Positions 26,137 through 38,516 of a stretch of DNA of 64,000 bases are shown here, piece after piece. Origin of the DNA: Gammaproteobacteria bacterium (GTDB taxonomy: Bacteria > Pseudomonadota > Gammaproteobacteria > Burkholderiales > Rhodocyclaceae). The position numbers were made by a program, and so were the translations under genes. Location: positions 186,001 through 250,000 of the forward strand of contig JAHJPX010000006.1 in NCBI GenBank assembly GCA_018819515.1, read 5' to 3'. Position 1 is the first letter of the stretch, and each line of letters begins with the position of its first letter. The notes under the pieces were generated by a model. It was not told the origin of the DNA. It made no database searches and worked only from the letters and a program-made list of their open reading frames with translations.

Positions 26137-26137
26137 G

Positions 26138-26911
26138 TTGTCCTTTCACGTGGTCGTCCCGGCGCGCTACGCATCGACGCGCCTGCCGGGCAAGCCGCTG
26201 GCCGACATCGCCGGCAAGCCGATGGTGGTGCGCGTCGTGGAAGCGGCGCAGCGGAGTTCAGCCGCCGACGTCTGCGTTGCGACCGACGACGAGCGCGTGC
26301 GCGCCGCGGTCGAGGCACACGGCCACCGCGCGGTGATGACCCGCCCCGACCACGCCAGCGGCACCGACCGCATCGCGGAAGTGGTGGATACGATGAACTG
26401 GGCTGACGATGACATCGTGGTCAATGTCCAGGGTGACGAGCCGCTGATCGAGCCGGAACTGATCAATGCCGTGGTTGCCGCGTTGAAAGTCAGCCGTCGC
26501 GGCACGCCGTTGATGTCAACGGCGGCGCACCCGCTGACCTCGGCGGCCGACTTTTTCAATCCGAATGTGGTCAAGGTGGTGTGCGATGCCACCGGCCGGG
26601 CGCTGTACTTTTCCCGTGCGCCGGTTCCCTGGGCGCGCGACGCATTTGCCGCGGATCGCCACCGTTTGCCGCACGATCTCGGTGCGTTGCGCCACATCGG
26701 CATCTACGGCTACCGCGCCGGCTTCCTTCGCCAGTACGGAAAGCTCGCGCCTTCGCCACTGGAGGGCGTCGAAGCGCTGGAGCAGTTGCGCGTGCTCTGG
26801 CACGGCTTTGCGATCCACGTCGCGGTTGTCGACCATCCGCCGCAGCCTGGCGTCGATACGCCCGAAGATCTGGAGCGCGTTCAGGCGATATTCAGCGCCG
26901 ATTCCAGATAA
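26138..26911 (+). CDS. kdsB: 3-deoxy-manno-octulosonate cytidylyltransferase
   Basis: Makes CMP-Kdo for lipopolysaccharide. A TTG start at 26138, two bases after the preceding stop, gives MSFHVVVPARYASTRLPGKPLADI, the family N-terminus. Other marks are VATDDERV, MTRPDHASGTDRIAEV, VVNVQGDEPLIEPELI and the C-terminal PLEGVEALEQLRVL with VDTPEDLERV. It has 257 residues. A diverged repeat encodes LKVSRRGTPLM in the stretch before STAAHP, where related proteins have a variable loop about two residues shorter. Confidence 0.93.
   Translation: MSFHVVVPARYASTRLPGKPLADIAGKPMVVRVVEAAQRSSAADVCVATDDERVRAAVEAHGHRAVMTRPDHASGTDRIAEVVDTMNWADDDIVVNVQGDEPLIEPELINAVVAALKVSRRGTPLMSTAAHPLTSAADFFNPNVVKVVCDATGRALYFSRAPVPWARDAFAADRHRLPHDLGALRHIGIYGYRAGFLRQYGKLAPSPLEGVEALEQLRVLWHGFAIHVAVVDHPPQPGVDTPEDLERVQAIFSADSR
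26485..26508 (+). repeat. Dispersed 24-nt repeat, diverged copy inside kdsB
   Basis: Two mismatches outside the variable RY positions, sense strand, encodes KVSRRGTP in the same frame as the lpxK copies. Confidence 0.75.
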
Positions 26912-26979
26912 GGGAAGGAAATCCCCTCATTCGCAAGTCCGTTAAAGCGGACGCTGAAATGGGTTTATGTTTCGCGCAG

Positions 26980-27009
26980 TTGGAGTGGGAATCGATAAAA
27001 CAATATAAT
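26980..27009 (+). promoter_or_regulatory. Probable adk promoter
   Basis: TTGGAG (26980-26985), 18-base spacer, TATAAT (27004-27009), followed by the adk ribosome site and ATG at 27041. Called by eye; the -10 is a perfect match. Confidence 0.6.
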
Positions 27010-27040
27010 CCATCCATTAGTTCGCACTTAGGGAGACGAT

Positions 27041-27694
27041 ATGCGACTGATACTCCTGGGGCCACCCGGCGCAGGCAAAGGCACTCAAGCCAACTTCATC
27101 AAGGACAAGTTCGGCATTCCACAAATTTCGACCGGCGACATGCTGCGCGCCGCCGTCAAGGCCGGCACGCCGCTGGGCATCGAGGCCAAGAAGATCATGG
27201 ACGCAGGCGGCCTGGTCCGCGACGACATCATCATCGGCCTGGTCAAGGATCGTCTCAAGGAAGACGACTGCAAGTCGGGCTACATGTTCGACGGTTTCCC
27301 GCGCACCATTCCGCAGGCCGAGGCCATGAAGGACGCCGGCGTGCCGATCGACTATGTGCTCGAGATCGACGTCCCGGACAGCGAGATCGTCGCCCGCATG
27401 AGCGGCCGCCGCGTGCACGTGGCTTCGGGCCGCACCTATCACGTCAAGTTCAATCCGCCCAAGGTCGAAGGCAAGGACGATGCGACCGGCGAACCGCTGA
27501 TCCAGCGTGACGACGACAAGGAAGAAACCGTCTTGAAGCGGCTCGAGGTGTACCACCAGCAGACTCATGCACTGGTCGACTACTACGGAAAGTGGGCCGA
27601 TAGCGGCCAGTCCGGCGCGCCGAAGTATCGCAAGATCAACGGCCTGGGCAAGGTCGATGATGTTCGTGACGCCGCCTTCGCGGCGTTGAAGTAA
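27041..27694 (+). CDS. adk: Adenylate kinase
   Basis: Interconverts ATP+AMP and 2 ADP. It has 217 residues, the long form. P-loop GPPGAGKGTQ, AMP site STGDMLRAA, DGFPRTIPQAEAM, and a full lid domain (GRTYHVKFNPPKVEGKDD) without zinc cysteines. A good GGGAGA ribosome site precedes the ATG. It lies 14 bases before pfp; adenylate kinase recycles the AMP released by pyrophosphate-yielding reactions, which fits its neighbours. Confidence 0.97.
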   Translation: MRLILLGPPGAGKGTQANFIKDKFGIPQISTGDMLRAAVKAGTPLGIEAKKIMDAGGLVRDDIIIGLVKDRLKEDDCKSGYMFDGFPRTIPQAEAMKDAGVPIDYVLEIDVPDSEIVARMSGRRVHVASGRTYHVKFNPPKVEGKDDATGEPLIQRDDDKEETVLKRLEVYHQQTHALVDYYGKWADSGQSGAPKYRKINGLGKVDDVRDAAFAALK

Positions 27695-27708
27695 TAGGGA
27701 GTCCCCGC

Positions 27709-28977
27709 ATGGCAGCAAAGAAAATGAACGCGTTCTACGCCCAGTCGGGCGGTGTCACGGCGGTGATCAATGCCTCTGCCTGTGGCGTCATCGAGACGGC
27801 GCGCAAGCACAAGGACAAGATCGGCAAGGTATTCGCCGGCCGCAACGGCATCATCGGTGCACTGACGGAAGACCTGATCGACACCAGCAAGGAGTCGGCC
27901 TCTGCCATCGCGGCGCTACGCCACACGCCATCCGGTGCCTTCGGTTCCTGCCGCTACAAGCTGAAGAGCCTGGAAGCCAACAAGCGCGAATACGATCGCC
28001 TGATCGAAGTGTTCAAGGCGCACAACATCGGCTACTTCTTCTATAACGGCGGCGGCGACTCGGCGGACACCTGTCTCAAGGTGTCGCAACTGAGCAAGGC
28101 GACGGGTTATCCGCTGCAGGCCATCCACGTGCCCAAGACGGTCGACAACGATCTGCCGATCACCGACAACTGCCCGGGCTTCGGCTCGGTCGCCAAGTAC
28201 ATCGCCGTGTCGACGCTGGAAGCGACCTACGATGTGCGTTCGATGGCCAAGACCTCGACCAAGGTCTTCGTGCTCGAAGTGATGGGCCGCCACGCCGGCT
28301 GGATCGCGGCGGCGGGCGCCATGGCCTCGACCAAGGGCACCGAACTGCCGATCGTGGTGTTGTTCCCGGAAGTGTTGTTCGACCAGAAGAAGTTCCTGGC
28401 CAAGGTGAATGGACTGGTCAAGAAGTTCGGCTACTGCACTGTGGTGGTCTCGGAAGGCTGTCATTGGCCCGACGGCAAGTTCCTCGCCGAGCAGGGCACG
28501 CGCGACGCTTTCGGCCATGCGCAACTGGGCGGCGCTGCGCCGGTGGTCGCCAACATGATCAAGGACGCGCTGGGCCACAAGTTCCATTGGGGCGTCGCCG
28601 ACTACATGCAGCGCGCCGCGCGGCACATCGCTTCCAAGAGCGACGTGGACCAGGCCTACGCGATGGGCAAGGCGGCCGTCGAGTTCGCCCTCAAGGGCCA
28701 CAACTCGGTGATGCCGACCGTCGATCGCGTTTCCGACAAGCCGTACAAATGGAAGGTGGGTATGGCGCCCCTGTCCAAGGTCGCCAACGTCGAGAAGATG
28801 ATGCCCAAGAACTTCATCAGCCCCGACGGGTTTGGCATTACCGAGAAATGCCGGACTTATCTGGCACCGTTGATGAAGGGCGAAGACTATCCGCCCTATC
28901 AGGACGGGCTGCCGAAGTACGTGACGTTGAAAAACGCTCCAGTACCGAAGAAGTTGCCTGGGGTGTTCAAGGTGTGA
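27709..28977 (+). CDS. pfp: Pyrophosphate-dependent 6-phosphofructokinase
   Basis: Reversibly phosphorylates fructose 6-phosphate using pyrophosphate, allowing glycolysis and gluconeogenesis with one enzyme. It has 422 residues, longer than ATP-PFK. GGGDS (about 114-118) and PKTVDNDLP (about 142-150) form the phosphoryl-transfer site; the Lys of PKTVDND is the usual mark of PPi use. EVMGRHAGWIAA binds sugar phosphate. It follows adk closely and is followed by a terminator, then hppA. Confidence 0.92.
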   Translation: MAAKKMNAFYAQSGGVTAVINASACGVIETARKHKDKIGKVFAGRNGIIGALTEDLIDTSKESASAIAALRHTPSGAFGSCRYKLKSLEANKREYDRLIEVFKAHNIGYFFYNGGGDSADTCLKVSQLSKATGYPLQAIHVPKTVDNDLPITDNCPGFGSVAKYIAVSTLEATYDVRSMAKTSTKVFVLEVMGRHAGWIAAAGAMASTKGTELPIVVLFPEVLFDQKKFLAKVNGLVKKFGYCTVVVSEGCHWPDGKFLAEQGTRDAFGHAQLGGAAPVVANMIKDALGHKFHWGVADYMQRAARHIASKSDVDQAYAMGKAAVEFALKGHNSVMPTVDRVSDKPYKWKVGMAPLSKVANVEKMMPKNFISPDGFGITEKCRTYLAPLMKGEDYPPYQDGLPKYVTLKNAPVPKKLPGVFKV

Positions 28978-28987
28978 TGAAAATCGG

Positions 28988-29021
28988 GGGGCGCGCCACT
29001 GTGGCGCGCCCCTTGTTTTTT
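28988..29021 (+). terminator. Intrinsic terminator after pfp
   Basis: GC-rich stem of 11 bp (left arm from 28988, right arm to 29012) with loop CTG, followed by TTGTTTTTT. It separates adk-pfp from hppA, so hppA probably has its own promoter or depends on read-through. Confidence 0.88.
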
Positions 29022-29064
29022 GCGCCCCGGGATCGGGGCATATAACTTGAAACGGAGGGAGTAG

Positions 29065-31494
<2,430 letters not shown>

Positions 31495-31545
31495 GCCTGC
31501 CGGATTCCTCGGCCGGCGACAGCCGGTTTCGAAGATCGGCAAGCG

Positions 31546-31576
31546 GGGCTGCCCTCTCGGGCAGCCCTTTTCTTTT
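31546..31576 (+). terminator. Intrinsic terminator after hppA
   Basis: GGGCTGCCC (31546-31554) pairs with GGGCAGCCC (31559-31567), loop TCTC, followed by TTTTCTTTT. It is 52 bases past the hppA stop. Confidence 0.92.
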
Positions 31577-31648
31577 CCGGATCGTCGAATGGCTGCCAAT
31601 ACGACGACTGCGTGGCCCCGAACACGGGCCAGGTTACCGGCAGAACTG

Positions 31649-33214
31649 CTATCGCGGCGTTGCTTCCGGGGTGCTTCTGCGCCGGAAGTGTTCCGGTCGG
31701 ATAACCAGCAGCCACAGCGTGGCAAAGTAGGCGACGATGCCGGCCAGGACGGTGAGCGTTAGTCGCGTCAGGCGTCCGCCCAGTGACATGGTCAGCCATG
31801 CCGCCTCGCTGCCCATGGCCAGCCACAGAACCGTCGCCAGGACTGCGAGCGCGACCAGCAGTTTTGCGCCGAACGACCGCCAGCCGGCTTCCGGCCTGTA
31901 GGTGCCGGACCGGCGCAAGCCCCTGAACAGCAGCGCGGCGTTCAGACAGGAGGCAAGCCCGATCGACAGCGCCAGTCCCGCATGGCGCAACGGGCCGATG
32001 AAAGCGAGGTTCATGGCCTGGGTGGCGACCAGCGTGATGAGCGCGAACTTGACCGGCGTGCGGATGTCCTGCCGTGCGTAAAAACCGGGTGCCAGCACCT
32101 TGACCAGAATGAGTCCCGCCAGGCCGATGCTGTAGGCGACGAGCGCGGAGCGCGTCTGGAGCACGTCGTCGCCCGTGAAGGCGCCATGCATGAACAGGGT
32201 GGCAAGCAGGGGGACTGCCAGCATCGCCAACGCCAGGGCGGCGGGCAGGGTCAGCAACAGCGTGAGGCGCAGGCCCCAGTCGAGCAAGCCCGAAAATTCT
32301 TCACTCTGCGCCGAGGCATGGCTCCTGGAAAGGCTGGGCAACAGGATGGTACCTAGCGCCGCGCCCAGCAGGCCCGCCGGAAACTCCATCAGCCGGTCGG
32401 CGTAGTAGAGCCAGGAAACGCTTCCCGAGGGCAGAAAGGAGGCAAAGATGGTGTTGATGAGCAGGGAAACCTGCGTCACCGAAACGCCGAAGGCGGCTGG
32501 CGCCATCAAAGTCAGGAGTCGCCGCACGCCGGGATCTTTCGGCGCCCAGTCGAAACGGGGCAGCATGCCGATGCGCTTGAGGGCCGGCACTTGCAGCGTC
32601 AGTTGCAGGATGCCGCCAAGGAACACGGCCCACGCCAGCGCCAGCACCGGAGGATCGAACCAGGGCGCGGCGAAGAGGGCCATGCCGATCAGCGAAACGT
32701 TGAGCAGGACGGGCGTAAACGCCGGTAGCGCGAAACGGCTCCAAGTGTTGAGGATGCCGGCGGCCAGTGCCACCAGCGCCATGAAAAGGATGTATGGGAA
32801 AGTGATGCGCGTCAATTCGACGGTCAGGGCGAACTTGTCGGCGTCTGCCGAGAAGCCCGGGGCCGAGATGTAGATGAGCAAGGGGGCGCCGACGATGCCG
32901 AGCATGGCGACCACAAGGACGGTGACGAATAGTGCGGTTGCCGTCCGGTCGACCAGTAATTTCGTCTCCGTTTCGCCGCGCCGGTTGCGGTACTCGGCAA
33001 GGAGCGGCACGAACGCCTGGGAGAAGGCGCCTTCCGCGAATAGCCGGCGCAACAGGTTCGGCAACCGGAAGGCGACGAAGAAGGCATCGGTCATCACGCC
33101 GGCGCCAAAGCTGCGCGCAATGACGAAATCGCGGACGAAACCGAGGATGCGGGAAAGCAGCGTCATGCTGCTGACGGTCGCCAGCGAACGCAGCAGGCCA
33201 GGGGAAGTACTCAT
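31649..33214 (-). CDS. murJ: Lipid II flippase MurJ
   Basis: MOP-superfamily flippase that moves lipid II across the inner membrane. It has 521 residues from the start at 33214 (MSTSPGLLRSLATVSSMTLLSRILGFVRD), the typical N-terminus; the frame is open 15 codons upstream. About fourteen membrane helices, with FGAGVMTDAFFVAFRLPNLLRRLFAEGAFSQAFVP as the family signature (the Arg residues line the cavity). It is divergent from rpsT, the standard murJ-rpsT arrangement. Confidence 0.95.
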   Translation of the reverse strand: MSTSPGLLRSLATVSSMTLLSRILGFVRDFVIARSFGAGVMTDAFFVAFRLPNLLRRLFAEGAFSQAFVPLLAEYRNRRGETETKLLVDRTATALFVTVLVVAMLGIVGAPLLIYISAPGFSADADKFALTVELTRITFPYILFMALVALAAGILNTWSRFALPAFTPVLLNVSLIGMALFAAPWFDPPVLALAWAVFLGGILQLTLQVPALKRIGMLPRFDWAPKDPGVRRLLTLMAPAAFGVSVTQVSLLINTIFASFLPSGSVSWLYYADRLMEFPAGLLGAALGTILLPSLSRSHASAQSEEFSGLLDWGLRLTLLLTLPAALALAMLAVPLLATLFMHGAFTGDDVLQTRSALVAYSIGLAGLILVKVLAPGFYARQDIRTPVKFALITLVATQAMNLAFIGPLRHAGLALSIGLASCLNAALLFRGLRRSGTYRPEAGWRSFGAKLLVALAVLATVLWLAMGSEAAWLTMSLGGRLTRLTLTVLAGIVAYFATLWLLVIRPEHFRRRSTPEATPR

Positions 33215-33253
33215 GGTGGGACAATGGTATCGGTTCCGGGGCGTCTCGGGGCC

Positions 33254-33282
33254 TTGCAAAGGTGTTGAGCAGGCCCTATAAT
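33254..33282 (+). promoter_or_regulatory. rpsT promoter
   Basis: TTGCAA (33254-33259), 17-base spacer, TATAAT (33277-33282), 37 bases before the rpsT ATG. Strong sigma-70 match. Confidence 0.75.
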
Positions 33283-33318
33283 CGCGCCCTTTTCCAGACC
33301 CATCAACGGATCATTCAT

Positions 33319-33579
33319 ATGGCCAACAGCGCCCAAGCACGCAAACGTGCCCGCCAAGCCGCCAAGCAGCGCGGCCACAACATGAGCCTGCGCTCCGAAC
33401 TGCGCACCGCGATCAAGCGTGTGCGCAAGGCGATCGGCGCTGGCGACAAGACGGCCGCCCAAGCGGTTTTCAAGGAGTCGCAGAGCGTGATCGACTCCAT
33501 TGCTGACAAAAAGATCATTCACAAGAACACCGCCGCACGCAACAAGAGCCGCCTGTCGGCTGCGATCAAGGCACTCTGA
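33319..33579 (+). CDS. rpsT: 30S ribosomal protein S20
   Basis: Small basic 16S-rRNA-binding protein, 86 residues, MANSAQARKRARQAAKQRGHN through SRLSAAIKAL. The start at 33319 is the family start; the frame is open 19 codons upstream but this overlaps the promoter. A strong promoter and terminator bracket it, so it is monocistronic. Confidence 0.98.
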   Translation: MANSAQARKRARQAAKQRGHNMSLRSELRTAIKRVRKAIGAGDKTAAQAVFKESQSVIDSIADKKIIHKNTAARNKSRLSAAIKAL

Positions 33580-33605
33580 TCGCCTTTTGATGCGCTGAAT
33601 TGCCG

Positions 33606-33637
33606 AAACGGGCCGCAGTATTGCGGCCCGTTTTGTT
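33606..33637 (+). terminator. Intrinsic terminator of rpsT
   Basis: AACGGGCCGCA pairs with TGCGGCCCGTT around GTAT, followed by TTGTTTT; 27 bases after the stop. Confidence 0.92.
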
Positions 33638-33754
33638 TTCGGGGGGCCGAATCAGGAATTTCCCGAATTTTCACTATTATTAAAGACATGGGTTGCAAAT
33701 CTCGGGGTCCGTACATACAATTGTCGAATTCCCCTGATCTGAAAGGGTTTATTG

Positions 33755-33967
33755 ATGCTTGCCCCCGTACTAACGAAATACGGCTTCCGTATTAAGACGC
33801 GCGTAGGCTTGGTCATCGGCAACCTGATGATTCATGGACGCGATTCTGAGGAGGCGCAGCGCAAACTGCGCCAGATGTACCGGGACTGCGAGATCATCGA
33901 ATGCGTGTGTCACCGCGGCGATCCCAACTCGCTTCTGGCGCGCTACGGAAATCAGCGTCCAAACTGA
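33755..33967 (+). CDS. Small conserved hypothetical protein, 70 aa
   Basis: Function unknown. It starts MLAPVLTKYGFRIKTRVGLVIGNLMIHGRDSEEA and contains AQRKLRQMYRDCEIIECVC; it looks like a compact alpha/beta protein and I recall similar short proteins in other betaproteobacteria. The ATG at 33755 has GAAAGGG upstream; a TTG one codon earlier is less likely. No membrane segment. It stands alone between rpsT and argD. Confidence 0.72.
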   Translation: MLAPVLTKYGFRIKTRVGLVIGNLMIHGRDSEEAQRKLRQMYRDCEIIECVCHRGDPNSLLARYGNQRPN

Positions 33968-34034
33968 GCGTGGTTTGTGCCGGCGGCCGTTTCCCGCTGC
34001 GCACTGCCTGTACAGGTCCGGGATTTTGAACTAA

Positions 34035-34096
34035 GATAATCCATCAATATTCGAAGCACGGCGCGGCGGCCATGGTGGCCGCCGTATGTTTTTTTG
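34035..34096 (+). promoter_or_regulatory. argD leader with terminator-like hairpin
   Basis: A 9-bp stem CGGCGGCCA/TGGCCGCCG (34064-34072 with 34076-34084) followed by TATGTTTTTTT lies 13-45 bases before the argD ATG. A possible -10 GATAAT is at 34035-34040. If transcription starts there, the hairpin would be in the argD leader and could act as an attenuator; otherwise it ends the upstream gene. Confidence 0.5.
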
Positions 34097-34108
34097 CGCG
34101 GGGCCTTC

Positions 34109-35281
34109 ATGCCGCACCTGATGAACAACTACAGCCGGCAACCCATCGCCTTTACGCATGGCGAGGGCTGCCATCTCTACGACGAGCAGGGGCGTCGCTA
34201 TCTCGACGCGCTCGGCGGCATCGCCGTCAACACGCTCGGTCATGGACATCCGCGTCTGGTGAAGGCGATCAGCGAACAGGCCGTTAGGCTGATCCACACC
34301 TCGAACCTCTATCAGGTGCGCGAACAGGAGCAGCTTGCCGACCGTTTGGCGACATTGGCGCGGATGGACGAAGTGTTCTTCTGCAATTCCGGATGCGAGG
34401 CCAACGAGGCGGCGATCAAGCTGGCCCGGATGTATGGCCACCAGAAGGGCATAGACCTGCCCGCCATTGTCGTCATGGAACGCGCTTTCCACGGTCGTAC
34501 CCTGGCGACGCTTTCCGCGACGGGCAACCGCAAGGTTCAGGCCGGTTTCGAGCCGCTGGTGTCGGGTTTCGTCCGCGTACCGTTCGACGACCTACCGGCG
34601 ATAGAGCAGGTCGCGGCGAACAATCCCAATGTCGTCGCGGTATTGTTCGAGCCGATCCAGGGCGAGGGCGGCATCAATCTCGCGCACAATGAGTACATGC
34701 AATCGCTGCGGCGCATATGCGACGAGCGGGGCTGGCTGTTCATGGTCGACGAAGTGCAATGCGGCATCGGCCGCACCGGGGTCTGGTTTGCGCATCAGCA
34801 TGCCGGAATTCGTCCGGATGTGATGACGCTGGCCAAGGGCCTGGGTTCCGGCGTTCCCATTGGCGCCTGCCTGACGGCAGGGCCGGCGGCCGGCGTGTTC
34901 AAGCCGGGCAACCACGGCTCGACTTTCGGCGGCAATCCGCTGGCCTGCGTCGCGGCGCTGACGACGCTCGATGTCATCGAGCAGGATCGCCTGATGGAAA
35001 GGGCCGTCAAGGTCGGCGACGCTATTCGCGCCGGCCTGCGTGCCGCCCTCGATGGCGTGCCGGGTGTCGTCGACATTCGCGGCGAGGGCTTGATGATCGG
35101 CATCGAACTCGACCGTCCCTGCGGCGAACTCGTCGCCAAGGCACTCGCAGCGGGCCTGTTGATCAACGTTACGGTGGACTCGGTCGTCCGCCTGCTGCCG
35201 CCGCTCGTCTATTCGGATGCCGACGCCAGCCAGGTGGTGGAGATCCTGGCGCCGTTGATTCGCGAGTTTCTCGGGGCCTGA
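34109..35281 (+). CDS. argD: Acetylornithine aminotransferase
   Basis: PLP enzyme that makes N-acetylornithine in arginine synthesis (often also succinyl-diaminopimelate transamination for lysine). It has 390 residues. LDALGGIAVNTLGHGHP, FFCNSGCEANEAAIKLAR, FHGRTLATLSATG, VDEVQCGIGRTG and the PLP lysine in TLAKGLGSGVPIGA are all present. The start at 34109 gives MPHLMNNYSRQPIAF. It heads argD-argF-cytochrome-argG. Confidence 0.95.
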   Translation: MPHLMNNYSRQPIAFTHGEGCHLYDEQGRRYLDALGGIAVNTLGHGHPRLVKAISEQAVRLIHTSNLYQVREQEQLADRLATLARMDEVFFCNSGCEANEAAIKLARMYGHQKGIDLPAIVVMERAFHGRTLATLSATGNRKVQAGFEPLVSGFVRVPFDDLPAIEQVAANNPNVVAVLFEPIQGEGGINLAHNEYMQSLRRICDERGWLFMVDEVQCGIGRTGVWFAHQHAGIRPDVMTLAKGLGSGVPIGACLTAGPAAGVFKPGNHGSTFGGNPLACVAALTTLDVIEQDRLMERAVKVGDAIRAGLRAALDGVPGVVDIRGEGLMIGIELDRPCGELVAKALAAGLLINVTVDSVVRLLPPLVYSDADASQVVEILAPLIREFLGA

Positions 35282-35295
35282 TCATGGGAGGCCCG

Positions 35296-36216
35296 ATGCC
35301 GTTGCGGCATTTTCTGCAGTTCAAGGATTTGAGCCGTCGGGAGCTCGACCACATCTTTGCCCGCAGCGCCTGGATCAAACGGCAGTTCAAGACCTATCAG
35401 CGCTATTGGCCGCTGGAGGACCGGACGCTGGTGATGATTTTCGAAAAGGCCAGCACGCGCACGCGCCTGTCCTTCGAGGCGGGCATGCAGCAGTTGGGCG
35501 GTGCCGCGATTTACCTCAATACCCGCGATTCCCAGCTTGGGCGCGGTGAACCGGTCGAGGACGCGGCGCAGGTGATTTCGCGCATGTCCGACCTGGTCAT
35601 GATCCGCACATTCGAGCAGGACATCATCGAGCGCTTCGCCCGCAATTCGCGCGTGCCAGTGATCAATGGCCTGACCAACGAATACCATCCCTGCCAGATC
35701 CTGGCGGACATCTTCACCTACATCGAGCATCGCGGTTCGATCCAGGGCAAGACCATCGCCTGGATCGGCGACTCTAACAATGTCTGCAATACATGGCTGC
35801 AGGCCGCCGAGGTGCTCGACTTTAATGTTCACGTCTCGACACCGCCCGGTTACGAAGTCGAGCCCGAGCGCGCCGGCCTCTACGGTACGGATCACTTCGA
35901 GCAGTTCGCCGATCCCATGGATGCGGCGCGCGGCGCCGATCTGGTTACGACCGACGTGTGGACGTCGATGGGCTTCGAAGCCGAGAACGAGCAGCGCCTC
36001 AAGGCTTTCGCCGACTGGCAGGTGGATGGCGAAATGATGAAAGCAGCCAGGGCCGATGCGCTGTTCATGCACTGCCTGCCTGCCCACCGAGGTGAGGAGG
36101 TGTCCGCCGAGGTTATCGACGGGCCGCAGTCGGTCGTCTGGGACGAGGCGGAAAACCGGCTGCATGCGCAGAAGGCGCTGATGGAATTTCTGCTGTTGGG
36201 CGAGGTGGCATCGTGA
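35296..36216 (+). CDS. argF: Ornithine carbamoyltransferase
   Basis: Makes citrulline from ornithine and carbamoyl phosphate. It has 306 residues. The carbamoyl-phosphate loop STRTRLSFE starts near residue 53; HPCQ, DSNNVCNTW, DVWTSMG and the ornithine-site HCLPAHRGEEV follow. The ATG at 35296 is preferred because GGGAGG lies four bases upstream; an in-frame ATG at 35284 lacks a site. It overlaps the next gene (GTGA). Confidence 0.96.
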   Translation: MPLRHFLQFKDLSRRELDHIFARSAWIKRQFKTYQRYWPLEDRTLVMIFEKASTRTRLSFEAGMQQLGGAAIYLNTRDSQLGRGEPVEDAAQVISRMSDLVMIRTFEQDIIERFARNSRVPVINGLTNEYHPCQILADIFTYIEHRGSIQGKTIAWIGDSNNVCNTWLQAAEVLDFNVHVSTPPGYEVEPERAGLYGTDHFEQFADPMDAARGADLVTTDVWTSMGFEAENEQRLKAFADWQVDGEMMKAARADALFMHCLPAHRGEEVSAEVIDGPQSVVWDEAENRLHAQKALMEFLLLGEVAS

Positions 36217-36650
36217 GACGACTGGTAGTTGCGCTACTCGGCGTGTTGCCGTGGCTGACTTTTGCGGCGGATGACGGCGGCGATGCGCGCCAGTTGGTTC
36301 AAATGCCTGCCGAAGCGCGAGCCAGCTTGCGCGCAGAAATGCTCGACTTCCAGACTGCGTTGCACCAGATCGTCGATGGTCTGGCCCGCGGCAATAGCGC
36401 CGAAGCCGCGGATGTTGCCGAAAAGACGATCGGTGTGTCGGCCATGGGCCGGCATCGCACCTCACCGCCCAATGCCCGGCCCGGGATGTACATGCCCAAC
36501 GACATGCACGCGATCGCGCGCGACATGCATGTCGCAGCCAGCGAGTTCGCCAAGGTGGCGCGGACTGGAAATACCGCCAAGGCGCTAACCGCGCTGACGG
36601 CCGTGACCGGCGCCTGCGTTGGCTGCCATCGTACCTATCGCACCCAGTAA
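36213..36650 (+). CDS. Periplasmic monohaem cytochrome c (c'/c556-like)
   Basis: 145-residue exported protein; signal peptide MRRLVVALLGVLPWLTFAA, then a four-helix-bundle-like domain ending in the haem site CVGCHRTYR near the C-terminus, the arrangement of cytochrome c' and c-556. The fifth ligand may be Met near residue 42. A GTG start overlaps the argF stop, so it is co-translated inside the arginine cluster though it has no obvious role there. A weak match to the dispersed repeat covers the signal-peptide codons GVLPWLTF. Confidence 0.82.
   Translation: MRRLVVALLGVLPWLTFAADDGGDARQLVQMPAEARASLRAEMLDFQTALHQIVDGLARGNSAEAADVAEKTIGVSAMGRHRTSPPNARPGMYMPNDMHAIARDMHVAASEFAKVARTGNTAKALTALTAVTGACVGCHRTYRTQ
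36240..36263 (-). repeat. Possible degenerate copy of the dispersed repeat
   Basis: On the minus strand it matches with three mismatches outside the variable positions. It encodes GVLPWLTF in a signal peptide, so chance similarity of hydrophobic codons is possible. Confidence 0.35.
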
Positions 36651-36672
36651 TTTTCCCCATCAGGACCAACAA

Positions 36673-37932
<1,260 letters not shown>

Positions 37933-37984
37933 CGACGATCGTGCAGGACGGCGTCGGGGGGCGCCGACAACAGGGAGGAAGGTA

Positions 37985-38194
37985 ATGTTCGGGTTTTCCG
38001 AGGAGCAGATATCGGATTTTGGAGTGACATTCGGGCTTGGCGGCCTGATGTTGTACATGCTGTTCATCGTCGGCGAATTGGCCTATCGCTCGAAGGCGGG
38101 CAAACTCGGAACGTTCGCCTTGTTCTTTGCGCTGACCTTCGGCATATTCGGATTCGTCATGAAGAGCGTTATCCAGAAACTTTGGGGAATTTGA
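37985..38194 (+). CDS. DUF2788 small membrane protein
   Basis: 69 residues, MFGFSEEQISDFGVTFGLGGLMLYMLFIVGELAYRS and a second hydrophobic helix GTFALFFALTFGIFGFVMKSVI. It matches the two-helix DUF2788 family commonly found after argG in betaproteobacteria. Function unknown. GGAGGAAGG ribosome site. Confidence 0.88.
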   Translation: MFGFSEEQISDFGVTFGLGGLMLYMLFIVGELAYRSKAGKLGTFALFFALTFGIFGFVMKSVIQKLWGI

Positions 38195-38195
38195 A

Positions 38196-38504
38196 ATGAA
38201 CCAGTTCGACAATGTGGCCGTGGTCAAGAAGGCCAATGTCTATTTCGACGGCAAGTGCGTCAGCCACACCGTGCAGTTCGCCGATGGCAGCAAGAAGACC
38301 GTCGGCGTCATCCTGCCTGCCACGCTGACGTTCAACACCGGCGTGCCGGAAGTGATGGAAACCGTTGCCGGTTCCTGCCGCTACCGCATCAAGGGCGGCG
38401 AATGGAAGACCTGCGGCGAGGGCGAGAAGTTCGATGCGCCCGGCGACTCCTCGTTCGACATCGAGGTGACCGGCGAACCCTACCACTACGTTTGCCATTT
38501 CTGA
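38196..38504 (+). CDS. ppnP: Pyrimidine/purine nucleoside phosphorylase
   Basis: Small cupin-fold enzyme (formerly DUF1255/YaiE) that phosphorolyses several nucleosides. It has 102 residues: VVKKANVYFDGKCVSHTVQFADGSKKTVGVILP, TFNTGVPEVMETVAGSCRYR, GEKFDAPGDSSFDIEV and the final YHYVCHF. It starts one base after the DUF2788 stop. Confidence 0.93.
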   Translation: MNQFDNVAVVKKANVYFDGKCVSHTVQFADGSKKTVGVILPATLTFNTGVPEVMETVAGSCRYRIKGGEWKTCGEGEKFDAPGDSSFDIEVTGEPYHYVCHF

Positions 38505-38516
38505 CAGGAGTCGGCG

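Noticed and set aside
32508..32530. Repeat-like AAAGTCAG...ACGCC in murJ
   Set aside because: Six mismatches, and the codons encode a conserved MurJ segment (RRLLTLMAP).
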